From Helicobacter sp. MIT 11-5569 (GTDB lineage: Bacteria > Campylobacterota > Campylobacteria > Campylobacterales > Helicobacteraceae), in contig NZ_JRPB02000004.1 of NCBI RefSeq assembly GCF_000765695.2, positions 62,001 to 126,000 on the forward strand: 64,000 bases of DNA, given 5' to 3'. A program made the translations under genes and the position numbers. The notes beneath the pieces were generated by a model. It was not told the origin of the DNA and searched no databases. It saw only the letters and a program-made list of their open reading frames with translations. Of the stretch, positions 8,270 to 17,143 are shown piece after piece (within the stretch, counting starts at the first letter, position 1; every line of letters begins with the position of its first letter).

Positions 8270-9439
8270 CTAACTTAGCGCAATTTGTCGCAATGCTTGA
8301 ATTGTTGCTTCAATCTCTTTTTCTGCGTTAAAGATTCCGGGGCTTAAGCGGATTGTTCCGCCATTTTCAAAGCTTCCTAAGCTTTTATGACTTGATGGAG
8401 AGCAGTGCAAACCCACACGCACACAGATTCCAAACTCTCTATCTAAGCGCATTCCCACTTCTGATAATGTATGGTTTGAGATTGCAAGGGATAGGATTCC
8501 ACTGCTACTTCCTTGCGTCTGATAAACTTTGATATTTTTCACTCCCAAAAGCCCATTAATAAGCTGTTCTCTTAAAAGCAATTCATATTTATGAATCTCT
8601 GCGATTCCTTTAGAATTAATCCACTCCAAACCCGCTTTAAGCCCAGCGATTCCGTGCATATTTAATGTGCCACTTTCAAATCTATCGGGCAAGAAATTAG
8701 GCTGTATCTCTGCTTCGCTTGCACTTCCTGTGCCACCAAAATAAAGTGGTTGGATTCTCTCTATATCAAAGGAATCGCTAACTAAAAGCGCACCAACTCC
8801 CATTGGAGATAGCAATCCTTTGTGCGCACTTAGGGCTAGAAAATCCACTTGTTGCATCATATTTTGCATAGGCACACAACCCACACTTTGTGCGCCATCT
8901 AGCAAAACTTTTGCGCCATTTGTATGGGCGATTTGTGCAAGTTCTTCAATAGGAATCATTGCCCCGCTAACATTATTAATATGCGCACAAACAAGGAGAT
9001 TTGCGCCCTTTAGCATTGCTTTTGCGGCTTTTAAATCTACTTCGTGTGTAGGACTACATGGAATCTCGCGCACTTCTAAATTTAAAGATTCTTTTAGCGC
9101 ATTAAGTGGGCGTTTGATTGCGTTATGTTCCATTTGCGTAGTAACGACAATATCTTTTGGTTTCAAAAAACCTTGCAATAAAGTATTAATCGCCATTGTG
9201 GCATTAAGCGTAAATAAAACGCGTTTGCAGTCTTTTAAACCGAGTAAATCCGCTAAAAGTCGCCGCGTTTGATAAAGGATTCTACCAGATTCTATAGAGA
9301 GAGAATGTCCGCTTCTCCCAGAGCTTGCACCGATATTGTCTAAAAACTCTATGACAGCTTCTTTAACGCCCGGAGCTTTTGGAAAGGTTGTTGCAGCATT
9401 ATCTAAATAAATCAAATTGTTTGAATTTGAAAGTTGCAT
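8270..9439 (-). CDS. Class V aminotransferase-fold cysteine desulfurase-like enzyme
   Basis: 389-residue PLP enzyme. The N terminus (YLDNAATTFPKAP), the PLP lysine in LALSAHKGLL (Lys207) and a C-terminal catalytic-type Cys in RVGLHCSPSSHKSLG (Cys346) are all present. This matches the cysteine desulfurase subfamily that travels with selenium genes rather than IscS, whose active-site loop is longer. It could mobilise S or Se from cysteine or selenocysteine and hand it to the neighbouring TusA-like and DUF3343 carriers. The following gene is only 2 bases away. Confidence 0.88.
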   Translation of the reverse strand: MQLSNSNNLIYLDNAATTFPKAPGVKEAVIEFLDNIGASSGRSGHSLSIESGRILYQTRRLLADLLGLKDCKRVLFTLNATMAINTLLQGFLKPKDIVVTTQMEHNAIKRPLNALKESLNLEVREIPCSPTHEVDLKAAKAMLKGANLLVCAHINNVSGAMIPIEELAQIAHTNGAKVLLDGAQSVGCVPMQNMMQQVDFLALSAHKGLLSPMGVGALLVSDSFDIERIQPLYFGGTGSASEAEIQPNFLPDRFESGTLNMHGIAGLKAGLEWINSKGIAEIHKYELLLREQLINGLLGVKNIKVYQTQGSSSGILSLAISNHTLSEVGMRLDREFGICVRVGLHCSPSSHKSLGSFENGGTIRLSPGIFNAEKEIEATIQALRQIALS

Positions 9440-9542
9440 TTGGATTCCTTTTGTGGTGCGTAAAATTTTAAGAATCTTGCGCGACTAAAATCGTGCAGAA
9501 TCCCACAAATTTAGATTGCGAGATTCTGCATTTAAGAAGATT

Positions 9543-9755
9543 TTAGGATTTTTTCAAAATAAATTCCAAATCCTCACCTTGCTCTTTTTGCGATTCTACA
9601 ACATAGCCATTTGTCGTAGCAAGTCGGCGGATATTATCGCTACTCGCGCCACAACTGCAAAGCACTTTAATTTCGTTTTCGCCTTTATCTAAAAGAGGTT
9701 TTAGATTTAGCACAGGTTCAGGGCAAGAAAGCCCACGCACATCAAGTTCTACCAT
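9543..9755 (-). CDS. TusA/YedF-type sulfur or selenium carrier
   Basis: 70 residues with the SirA/TusA/YedF core: LDVRGLSCPEPVLNLK, where the Cys of CPEP accepts persulfide or perselenide. Two further cysteines occur in VLCSCGAS. It is one domain, without the DsrE-like half of full-length YedF. It lies 2 bases after the YedE gene. In Campylobacter the equivalent pair FdhT/FdhU is known to be needed for selenium-dependent formate dehydrogenase activity, and this pair should be its counterpart. Confidence 0.87.
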   Translation of the reverse strand: MVELDVRGLSCPEPVLNLKPLLDKGENEIKVLCSCGASSDNIRRLATTNGYVVESQKEQGEDLEFILKKS

Positions 9756-9757
9756 TT

Positions 9758-10819
9758 TTAACTCCTTTTCTCTCTAGCAAAAATCGCAACAAGTAAGCAA
9801 AACATAAATCCCACAAGCACAGCCACAGGCGCATTTGCTCCAATTCCCGCAGGTGAGCTTGCAAGTCCGAAGTTATGTGCAAATGCAGCCCCTACAAGCA
9901 ATCCTAGCACAAAAACAGCTGCATCTCCATCGCCCTCGCCACTAAGGATAATTTGTCTTCCGGGACATCCTCCTGCAAGAGTGAATGCGATTCCAGCAAG
10001 TGCCATTCCTAAGAAATTCCAAAGTGTGTCGTTGTGCGCAATAGGTTGTCCAGTAAAGCCCGGATTAAAGAATCCTAGTGCAAGATTTGTAAAGAATGCG
10101 GCAATAACAAGCGCAATTACACCTTGTAAAATATGTGTATCTTTCATCAAAATCGTATCACGCACAGCAGCAATCATACAAAAGCGACTTTTTTGAAAAA
10201 GCGCACCTAAAAATAATCCTGCGACTAAAGAAATGATTAATGGTGCGTGCATTGAACCTGGTCCTTTTGTGGAAAATTTAATCGGTGTATTTTCTCCCAT
10301 AAGTCCCCAAATGAGTAACCCAAAAAGTCCTAATGCAAAAAGTGGAAAAACAAGTCCTACGATTTTGCTTGCAGGGCGATTGCGTCCGAGTGAGAATCCC
10401 TTTTTTAGGAAAAAGACTCCAATTAGGATTCCAAAAATAAGCCCAAAAACTCCTGCAATAGCAGTCCAATCCCCAGCACTTAGGCGTAGCCACATTCTCC
10501 AAGGGCAACCCAAAAACACAAGTGCGCCAATCATTGCAAAGACTCCAAGCCCAAAGCGCACAATCGGTGCAGAGCCTGCGCGTGGGCGAAATTCTCTAAA
10601 CAAAAAAGACGCAAGCAATGCGCCCAAAACTAAACCAATGACTTCAGGGCGAATATATTGCACAATCCCTGCTTGATGCAGGTTCAATGCTCCTGCAATA
10701 TCGCGCGTGAAACACGCTGCACACATTCCCATATTGCCCGGATTCCCAAAATACACCAAAAAAGGTGCGGCAATCCCAAGCGCAATTCCCGCCAAAATAG
10801 GCAAAATTGCCAACTTCAT
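9758..10819 (-). CDS. YedE/FdhT-type selenium or thiosulfate membrane transporter
   Basis: 353-residue membrane protein with about nine hydrophobic segments and paired cysteine motifs typical of YeeE/YedE: GMCAACFTRD near residue 33, LGCPWRMW, SRFCMIAAVRD and AGGCPGRQ. Such Cys in the membrane pore bind thiosulfate in YeeE; the YedE/FdhT branch is associated with selenium use. It is the first gene of the operon and is divergent from the reductase genes at 11014. Confidence 0.87.
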   Translation of the reverse strand: MKLAILPILAGIALGIAAPFLVYFGNPGNMGMCAACFTRDIAGALNLHQAGIVQYIRPEVIGLVLGALLASFLFREFRPRAGSAPIVRFGLGVFAMIGALVFLGCPWRMWLRLSAGDWTAIAGVFGLIFGILIGVFFLKKGFSLGRNRPASKIVGLVFPLFALGLFGLLIWGLMGENTPIKFSTKGPGSMHAPLIISLVAGLFLGALFQKSRFCMIAAVRDTILMKDTHILQGVIALVIAAFFTNLALGFFNPGFTGQPIAHNDTLWNFLGMALAGIAFTLAGGCPGRQIILSGEGDGDAAVFVLGLLVGAAFAHNFGLASSPAGIGANAPVAVLVGFMFCLLVAIFAREKRS

Positions 10820-11013
10820 AAAAACTCCTAAAAAATGTGAATGACAGCTAAGAAAGTATGTAGAAGAGCTGTTTGCTTAATCCTTAAGCCAATTTTGGAT
10901 TATAAACAAACTTTACTTAAAAACTGCGTTTAAAAAGATTCCATAAGGATATATTTGAATTGATATAAAGGAAAGTGATAAAATTCTTTAAAATGAAAAA
11001 TTTGGAGGTAGCA

Positions 11014-11591
11014 ATGAAGAAAATAATACTTTTGTGCTTAATGGCAGTTTCTCTTTTGTATTGCAAAGAGAATTTTTATGCTCAAGAAGTCTTATCGCTC
11101 TATCTTGAAAAAGGAGATACAAAAGCAGTAGGGAGGTTGTTGCCAACTAATCCATTTCAAATCCTTAAGGAGCAAGGAGATTGGGTATTGGTTCGCATTA
11201 GTGGTTATGTTAATCCGCAAGCACCTTCCGTGATTTATTTTAATGATTCTCAAAGAATTATGGTTGCAGCTTTTTCTAAGGATACTCCTTTGAAATTTAC
11301 TAAAAAAGTTGTAGGTCAAAAAGGAAAATGGGATTTGGTAAATCTTGAAATTTGGACGCAAAAAGGAGATTTTGCTAAGGATAATCAAGAAATGTTTGCA
11401 AAAGCCAAAGAACTTTTACTCAAAATTGTGGAATCTGTCATGCACTTCATAAAGAACAAGAATTTGGTGTCAATCAATGGCCATCAACTTTTCGTTCAAT
11501 GGTGAGCAGAACAGGGATTGATAAAAAAGAACATTGGTTAATTATTGAATATCTACAAAAAAATGCAAAAGACTTTAAAGGAGGTAAATAA
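11014..11591 (+). pseudogene. Monohaem cytochrome c partner of the reductase, frameshifted
   Basis: Reading from ATG 11014 (GGAGG at 11004-11008) gives a signal peptide and a periplasmic domain, but the frame runs off before any haem site and stops at 11505. The -1 frame from about 11412 encodes FTQNCGICHALHKE, with a CGICH c-type haem motif, and continues to TAA at 11589-11591, two bases before the reductase start. One T missing from the TTTT run at 11414-11417 explains everything: five T restores KELFTQNCGICH. Intact, it would match the cytochrome (Cj0265c type) that feeds electrons to the reductase. It may be a true lesion, a slippage-prone site, or a base-call error. Confidence 0.8.
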
Positions 11592-11592
11592 A

Positions 11593-14112
11593 ATGAGTTT
11601 AGGTAGAAGAAAGTTTTTGAAATTGGGAGCAAGTTTAAGTGCTTTGCCACTTATTCCTAATATTAGTTTTAGCAAAGAAATGCCAAAAGAAGCACTTAAG
11701 GCAGGAATAATGCAAAATGGAAAAGTGCTTAGCGCAGCGCATTGGGGAGTTTTGGATTTGACAATCAAAAATGGCAAAATCACCAAAAGCGAACCTTATG
11801 ATAAAATCACTCAAACAGATAATCCGCTATGGTATCATACTGCAGATATGGTGTATAAATCACGCGTGAAATATCCCTATGTGCGTAAAAGTTATTTAGA
11901 GAATCCAGACAATCCTAAGCCGCATTTAAGAGGCAAAGAAGAGTTTGTGCGCGTTAGTTATGAGGACGCTATCAAGCTAATTGCTAAAGAACTTAAAAAA
12001 ACAAGAGAAAAAAAGGGCACACAAGGAATTTTTGGCGGGAGTTATGGTTGGAAATCTAGCGGAAATATGCAAAATTGTAGAATTTTATTGCATAGATTCT
12101 TAAATGTTACAGGTGGATTTGTCGGTGTTAGTGGAGATTATTCTACGGGTGCATCGCAAGTGATTATGCCTTATGTGGTGGGTTCTTTAGAGGTTTATGA
12201 ACAGCAAACTTCATGGGAAAATATTTTAAAACATTCCAAAGTCGTGGTGATTTGGGGAGCAGACCCAATGACAACCCTTAGAATTTCATGGACAGCAAAT
12301 GAACAAAAAGGAATAGAATATTTTGAAAAGCTTAAAAAAAGCAAAATTAAAGTGATTTGTATTGACCCAGTGAAAACGGAAACTGCAAAGTTTCTTAATG
12401 CGGAATGGATTGCGCCTAGACCTAATACAGATGTTGCGATGATGTTAGGAATGGCAAGCCATTTGATAGCTACTAATAAAGTAAATTATGATTTTTTGGA
12501 AAACTATACTGTGGGATTTGAGCAGTTTAAAGAATATTTAGAGGGAAAAAGTGATGGTATTAAAAAAGATGTGAAATGGGCGAGTGAAATTTGCGGAATC
12601 CCAGAAAATATTGTTCAATCTTTGGCTGAAAAATTTTATGATAATCCTACAATGATTATGAGTGGTTGGGGAATGCAAAGAGCACACCATGGAGAGCAAC
12701 CGCATTGGATGTTGGTAACACTTTGTGCGATGCTTGGACAAATCGGCACAAAAGGCGGAGGATTCGGGCTTAGCTATCATTATAGTGGTGGCGGTGTCCC
12801 AACGGCTAAAGGTGGGGTGATTGGCGGAATGAGTGCAGGTTCTGTTGGGATTTGGAAAAATGGAAAATTTGTAGGAATGCCTAAAGCAGGAATGGCTCAA
12901 GGAGGGGCAGAATGGTTACAAAATGCCGCTAGCTATTCTTTTCCTCTTGCTAGAATCGCAGATGCGCTTTTGAATCCGGGCAAAAAAATAGACCATAATG
13001 GGACAAAAATCACCTATCCTGATATTGATTTTATTTATTGGGTTGGTGGAAATCCTTTAGTGCATCATCAAGATACTAACACTAATGTTAAAGCTTGGCG
13101 CAAACCACGAACAATAGTTGTTAATGAAATCTATTGGACGCCAACAGCAAAAATGGCAGATATTGTTATGCCTGCAACAAGTTCTTATGAAAGAGATGAT
13201 TTAACGATGGCAGGAGATTATTCCAATCTCCAAATCGTGCCAATGAAACAAGCGGTTTTACCGATTGGCGAAAGTCGTGATGATTATATGATTTTTGCGG
13301 ATTTATGTAAGGAATATGGCGAGGAAGTTTATAATGCTTACACTGAAAATGGCAAAAATGCGAAAGATTTTATCAAAGAATACTATGAAAGCGCATTGCG
13401 ACAAACAAAAGCTTATGGAGCAGAGTTTGCTACACCAATGCCTAGCTTTGAAGAATTTTGGGATAAAAACAAACCTATTACTTTTAATTCTACGCTAGAA
13501 AGTGATGATTATGTGCGATTTGCTGATTTCTTAGAAGACCCGATTCTTAATGCGCTTGGCACGGAATCAGGAAAAATTGAAATTTATTCTAATAGTATTG
13601 CAAAGTATAAATATGATGATTGCAAAGCGCACCCTATGTGGTTTGAACCGATTGAATGGTTAGGGAATGCAACAAAAGATGCACCCTTTCATTTACTGAC
13701 TAATCACCCAGCAGGAAGATTGCATTCACAAATGTGCCATACTGCTTTGCGTGAAAGTTATGCGGTTAAAGGGAGAGAGCCTATTTTGATTAATGCTAAA
13801 GACGCAAAAAAATTAGGAATCAAAAATGGCGATGTTGTGCGCGTGTTTAATAAAAGAGGTGAAGTTTTAGCTGGAGCCGTGGTTAGCAATGATATTTTGC
13901 AAGGTGTTGTGCGACTTTGTGAGGGAGGTTGGTATGATCCTGATGCAAAAGGATTATGTAAATATGGAAATGCAAATTGTTTGACATTAGATATTCCAAC
14001 ATCAAAATTAGCAAATGGTAATATTGCACATACAGGTTTGGTAAATCTTGAGAAATATACAGGAACATTACCAGAAGTTACTGCATTTAGTGAGCCAAAA
14101 ATTATAAGTTAG
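11593..14112 (+). CDS. torA: Periplasmic molybdopterin TMAO/DMSO-type reductase (TorA/BisC family)
   Basis: 839 residues with a twin-arginine signal MSLGRRKFLKLGASL, so it is exported folded to the periplasm. There is no N-terminal FeS Cys cluster, as in TorA/DorA/BisC. GGSYGWKSSG and GDYSTGASQ follow, the Ser being the likely Mo ligand. The C-terminal LLTNHPAGRLHSQ block binds the pterin cofactor. It reduces TMAO and/or DMSO as a respiratory acceptor; Campylobacter Cj0264c is the closest named model. The ATG at 11593 is preferred over 11545 because GGAGG at 11580-11584 precedes it and it starts the Tat signal. Confidence 0.9.
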   Translation: MSLGRRKFLKLGASLSALPLIPNISFSKEMPKEALKAGIMQNGKVLSAAHWGVLDLTIKNGKITKSEPYDKITQTDNPLWYHTADMVYKSRVKYPYVRKSYLENPDNPKPHLRGKEEFVRVSYEDAIKLIAKELKKTREKKGTQGIFGGSYGWKSSGNMQNCRILLHRFLNVTGGFVGVSGDYSTGASQVIMPYVVGSLEVYEQQTSWENILKHSKVVVIWGADPMTTLRISWTANEQKGIEYFEKLKKSKIKVICIDPVKTETAKFLNAEWIAPRPNTDVAMMLGMASHLIATNKVNYDFLENYTVGFEQFKEYLEGKSDGIKKDVKWASEICGIPENIVQSLAEKFYDNPTMIMSGWGMQRAHHGEQPHWMLVTLCAMLGQIGTKGGGFGLSYHYSGGGVPTAKGGVIGGMSAGSVGIWKNGKFVGMPKAGMAQGGAEWLQNAASYSFPLARIADALLNPGKKIDHNGTKITYPDIDFIYWVGGNPLVHHQDTNTNVKAWRKPRTIVVNEIYWTPTAKMADIVMPATSSYERDDLTMAGDYSNLQIVPMKQAVLPIGESRDDYMIFADLCKEYGEEVYNAYTENGKNAKDFIKEYYESALRQTKAYGAEFATPMPSFEEFWDKNKPITFNSTLESDDYVRFADFLEDPILNALGTESGKIEIYSNSIAKYKYDDCKAHPMWFEPIEWLGNATKDAPFHLLTNHPAGRLHSQMCHTALRESYAVKGREPILINAKDAKKLGIKNGDVVRVFNKRGEVLAGAVVSNDILQGVVRLCEGGWYDPDAKGLCKYGNANCLTLDIPTSKLANGNIAHTGLVNLEKYTGTLPEVTAFSEPKIIS

Positions 14113-14117
14113 CGAAG

Positions 14118-14140
14118 TATAGAATCCTTTGGATTCTATA
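14118..14140 (+). terminator. Hairpin downstream of the reductase gene
   Basis: A perfect 10-bp stem (TATAGAATCC / GGATTCTATA) with a TTT loop lies 6 bases after the stop codon. The following T-run is weak, so it may act as a terminator or as a 3' mRNA stabiliser. Confidence 0.6.
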
Positions 14141-14177
14141 TTGACGTTAAGATTTTTAAATTGTGTGAGAGTGGAAT

Positions 14178-14912
14178 TTATTTAGAATACAAAAATGGGC
14201 TTGCTTGTCCCTTTTTTCTGTAAGATTCTGGGATTCTTTTATTGACAAATAAATCCCTAATAGATTTAGGTGCTTCTTTGCCATTAAATTCATATCTGTC
14301 CTCTCTCGTAGGGCATTTTACCCATTTATCTACCTCATAAACTTCTTTTACGATTCCATTAGTTACAGAAAGGACATAGGGATATTGGTTTGCTTTTTGT
14401 GGGTTAAGCTTCCACGCGCTTCGTGTTGCTTCATATCTGTTATCACCTCTTCGACTAATCCATGTTTCGTTAGTTTTAATGATGATAAATTTTGGTGTGG
14501 TTTCGTCCTCTTTAAAGGATTCTGCACTTAAATCCCTTTGGAGTGTGATTGCATTACACACTCCACATTCTGTGTTATACCCACTTTGTTTGTTGGTGAG
14601 ATTTTCGATTCCAAAAATATCAATAAGTGCTGCTTCTACCGCAAAGGCTTCTTCTTCACTCATTCCATAGCGTTGGATAATATGAATCACCTCTAACCCC
14701 GCATCTTTGATTGCTTGAATTGTTTTATATTTGAGGTCTCCTGCATCCTCTTCTTTTGTTAGCTTTAAAGCTTGTTTTGTATGCTCAAAAACTCTATTTC
14801 TTTGCCCTTTGCCTACATAAAATGTTTTACCATTTCTTGGGTCAATAAGGCGATAAACATAAAATTTTAGTTGTTCTACTACTTCGGGTGAAAATTCTTG
14901 AATCTCTGGCAT
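14178..14912 (-). CDS. GIY-YIG domain protein (LEM-3-like), function unknown
   Basis: 244 residues. Residues ~15-110 look like a GIY-YIG nuclease domain of the LEM-3-like kind: KFYVYRLIDPRNGKTFYVGKGQRNR holds the Y-x-Y and YVGKG motifs and Arg, and an AVEAALIDIFG helix carries the catalytic-type Glu. The C-terminal ~110 residues (from FIIIKTNETW) form a second domain with many Trp/Tyr/Arg that I cannot name. It stands alone between unrelated genes on the minus strand and may be an accessory DNA-processing or defence gene. Confidence 0.65.
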   Translation of the reverse strand: MPEIQEFSPEVVEQLKFYVYRLIDPRNGKTFYVGKGQRNRVFEHTKQALKLTKEEDAGDLKYKTIQAIKDAGLEVIHIIQRYGMSEEEAFAVEAALIDIFGIENLTNKQSGYNTECGVCNAITLQRDLSAESFKEDETTPKFIIIKTNETWISRRGDNRYEATRSAWKLNPQKANQYPYVLSVTNGIVKEVYEVDKWVKCPTREDRYEFNGKEAPKSIRDLFVNKRIPESYRKKGQASPFLYSK

Positions 14913-15013
14913 TGTTTATTCCTTATCGAGTTTTTTACATTTTATCAAAAAAAAAACAATTTGCAATAAAATTTATAAATATTACTAAATTTTTTAAATA
15001 ATGTTAATCATCG

Positions 15014-15367
15014 CTATAACAAAGAAAACAAAACAACTCCCCACACCAAAAGGGCTAAAAGAATGCTAAAAAATACCGCAGCACTTGCGCAATCTTTGGC
15101 GATTTTGGCTAAAGGTGCAAACTCTGAAGTGATTAAATCCACACAAGCTTCTATGCTAGAATTAACCGCTTCTAAAATCAGTATCAAAAAAAGCACAGCG
15201 ATTAAAAATAAATGCACACTTAAATCGACGGGCAAGAAAAAGCTAATCACCATAGCAGGAATGATAAAAGCTAGCTCAATGCGGAAGGCAACTTCTCGCT
15301 TGAGCATTGCCAAAACCCCTTCTAGTGCAAATTTTGCATTAGCAAAAAAGTAGTATTTGGGTTTCAT
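15014..15367 (-). CDS. dgkA: Diacylglycerol kinase
   Basis: 117 residues with three membrane helices and the DgkA signature EAVNSSIEACVDL followed by LAKIAKDCASAAVF, which holds the active-site Glu and Asn. It phosphorylates diacylglycerol to phosphatidate for phospholipid recycling. Its ATG overlaps the stop of the broken phosphoethanolamine transferase gene (ATGA). That pairing makes sense because PEtn transfer releases diacylglycerol. The dgkA frame itself looks intact. Confidence 0.93.
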   Translation of the reverse strand: MKPKYYFFANAKFALEGVLAMLKREVAFRIELAFIIPAMVISFFLPVDLSVHLFLIAVLFLILILEAVNSSIEACVDLITSEFAPLAKIAKDCASAAVFFSILLALLVWGVVLFSLL

Positions 15368-16926
15368 GATTCTCCTTGTTGAAAATCTGTGTGTAGCAAA
15401 TCATCTCTAGCTTGATAAACTTCACTCTCTACACCAAAATATCCAAGCAAAGTGCTAAAAATATTATCTTGAGAGATAGGCAAGTTTTTGTAAGTTTGTG
15501 CGATTTGCATAAGGTTTGGATTATTGCTAAAAAAGATAAAAGGAACATGAATTTGCTCTTTTGGCGCGATAAAATAAGGCATTCCATGCAAATAGATTCC
15601 ATTCTCTCCCAAACTCTCTCCATGGTCAGAGAGATAAATCAAACTTGTTTCATATTCTGGAATCTCTTCTAGCATATCAATCAAGGATTTTACAATAAAA
15701 TCTGTATAAAGCACAGTATTATATAAGTATTTCTAAGCTCTTCTTGGGTGCATTTTTGTAGCTCATTGGTATCGCAAGTCGGAAGGAATCGCTTAAAAGT
15801 ATCTGGATAACGTTGATAATAAGTCGGTCCATGTGAGCCTTGTAAATGCACGACAATGAGATTTTGTTCTTCTAAGTTTTTAAGCTGTTCTAAAACCTCT
15901 GGTAACAAGGCTTCATCATAAGGGCTTTTAAGTGTTTTTACTTTTTCTAGGTTTTTGCAAACACCTTGACATCCACCCGAATTATTGCCTATCCATAAAA
16001 CATTTACGCCAACTTTTTGCAAAATCTCTAAAGCATTTTCCCGATAATTGGCAGATTTTGAAAAATTCTCTTTAGATAAATCCGAAAACATACAAGGAAC
16101 GCTAATCGCCGTAGAAGTCCCGCAGGAATAAAAGTTATTAAAATATGTAATCGCTTCTTCTTTGGTGTAAATATTCGTATCATTAATAGAATATCCGCCC
16201 AAAGAATAATTCGCAGCTCTTGCAGTCTCACCTACGACAAAAATCATTAATTTTCTTTTGGAATCTGGCTTTAAAGTCGCGTCTTTGGCAATCATTTCAA
16301 ATTCTTTTTGGGGTAAAGATTGTTTAGTATAAAGGACGGCGGAATAAATTTGACGCATAGGGGTTTCATAAACCCTTAGAAAATTATGATTCCTAAAAAA
16401 TGGAATCAGAGTTTGGCTCTGCGAATAAAAAATCCCAACAGCAAAAAGTAATCCACCTAAAAAGGTTAGCAAGGGAAGGAGAAAACGCCATTTTATGGTG
16501 CTAGGATAAATAATGCGTGTTTTTATAATCAACAAAGTTGGCAGAATCCCAAAAAGAAAAATAAAAATCAGCAAACTAGGAGAAAGCAAACTAAAAGCTT
16601 CTTGTGTATCGGTCTTTAGAATATTGTCTTAAAAGAACATAAAATATGCACTAAGGCAGCTAATCCATATTAAGGAGATAAGTAAGATTTTGTATAAGTT
16701 TATTTTAAGGAAGAGTATGAGGGGGGGCTGATAATACACTAATTGCTAGAGCAAAGTAAATCACAAGAAAAGAGAATTTTAGAGCTAAAGAAGAATCAGC
16801 ATCTAAGTTTTGATAAATTTGAATGAAAAAATTAAAATTCATACAGGTTAGGAAAAAGGCACTAAGTAAGACAAAATTTAGCCACGATAAAGTGAATTTT
16901 GGGGCAAAAAGCTTATATGACCACAT
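15364..16926 (-). pseudogene. eptA: Phosphoethanolamine transferase (EptA/EptC type), multiply disrupted
   Basis: Pieces of one EptA-like gene lie in three reading segments. From ATG 16926 (upstream AAAGGA) comes an N-terminal membrane region that ends in a frameshift at a C7 run (G7 at 16721-16727). Its continuation in another frame (LILFLKINLYKILL...SAYFMFF) meets TAA at 16629-16631, with residues missing before DNILKTDTQEA. The catalytic domain follows: VVGETARAANYSLGG, and CGTSTAISVPCMFS with the Thr nucleophile. One missing base near 15722/15723 breaks RNTY-DNTVLYTDF, and the rest (LSDHGESLGENG, metal ligands) is in a third frame. With three lesions it is unlikely to be switched on by one slippage. 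Confidence 0.88.
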
Positions 16927-17143
16927 TAAGATTCCTTTGTAAATTTTAAAATAAAGTCTGGAATTGTATTTTATGAATGTTAATGAATGATAAATGATAA
17001 AAATTTTTAATTGTAATTGCATTGAATTTTTAGGATATATTCTTTGGTAATTCTGTAAGGTTTATTTTGTGGATTAATTTTACCTTTTATTATTTTTTGT
17101 TAGAATATTCCCTTGTTTTGTAAAAATTTTAGGAGTTAAAAAG
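16927..17143. other. AT-rich intergenic region between eptA remnant and aspS
   Basis: 217 AT-rich bases between divergent genes. It carries the aspS extended -10 box; no other gene is visible. Confidence 0.5.
17098..17106 (+). promoter_or_regulatory. Extended -10 promoter element of aspS
   Basis: TGTTAGAAT is a TG-N-TAGAAT extended -10 box, 38 bases before the aspS ATG, in AT-rich DNA without a clear -35. It probably starts the aspS-adk-ppa transcript. Confidence 0.45.

Noticed and set aside
10233-10676. 147-residue plus-strand frame opposite the YedE gene
   Set aside because: Antisense shadow, low-complexity Pro/Ser/Lys composition, no start signal.
16705-17022. 105-residue minus-strand reading frame as a separate gene
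   Set aside because: It is the N-terminal membrane part of the broken eptA-like gene; its last residues are frameshifted at the C7 run.
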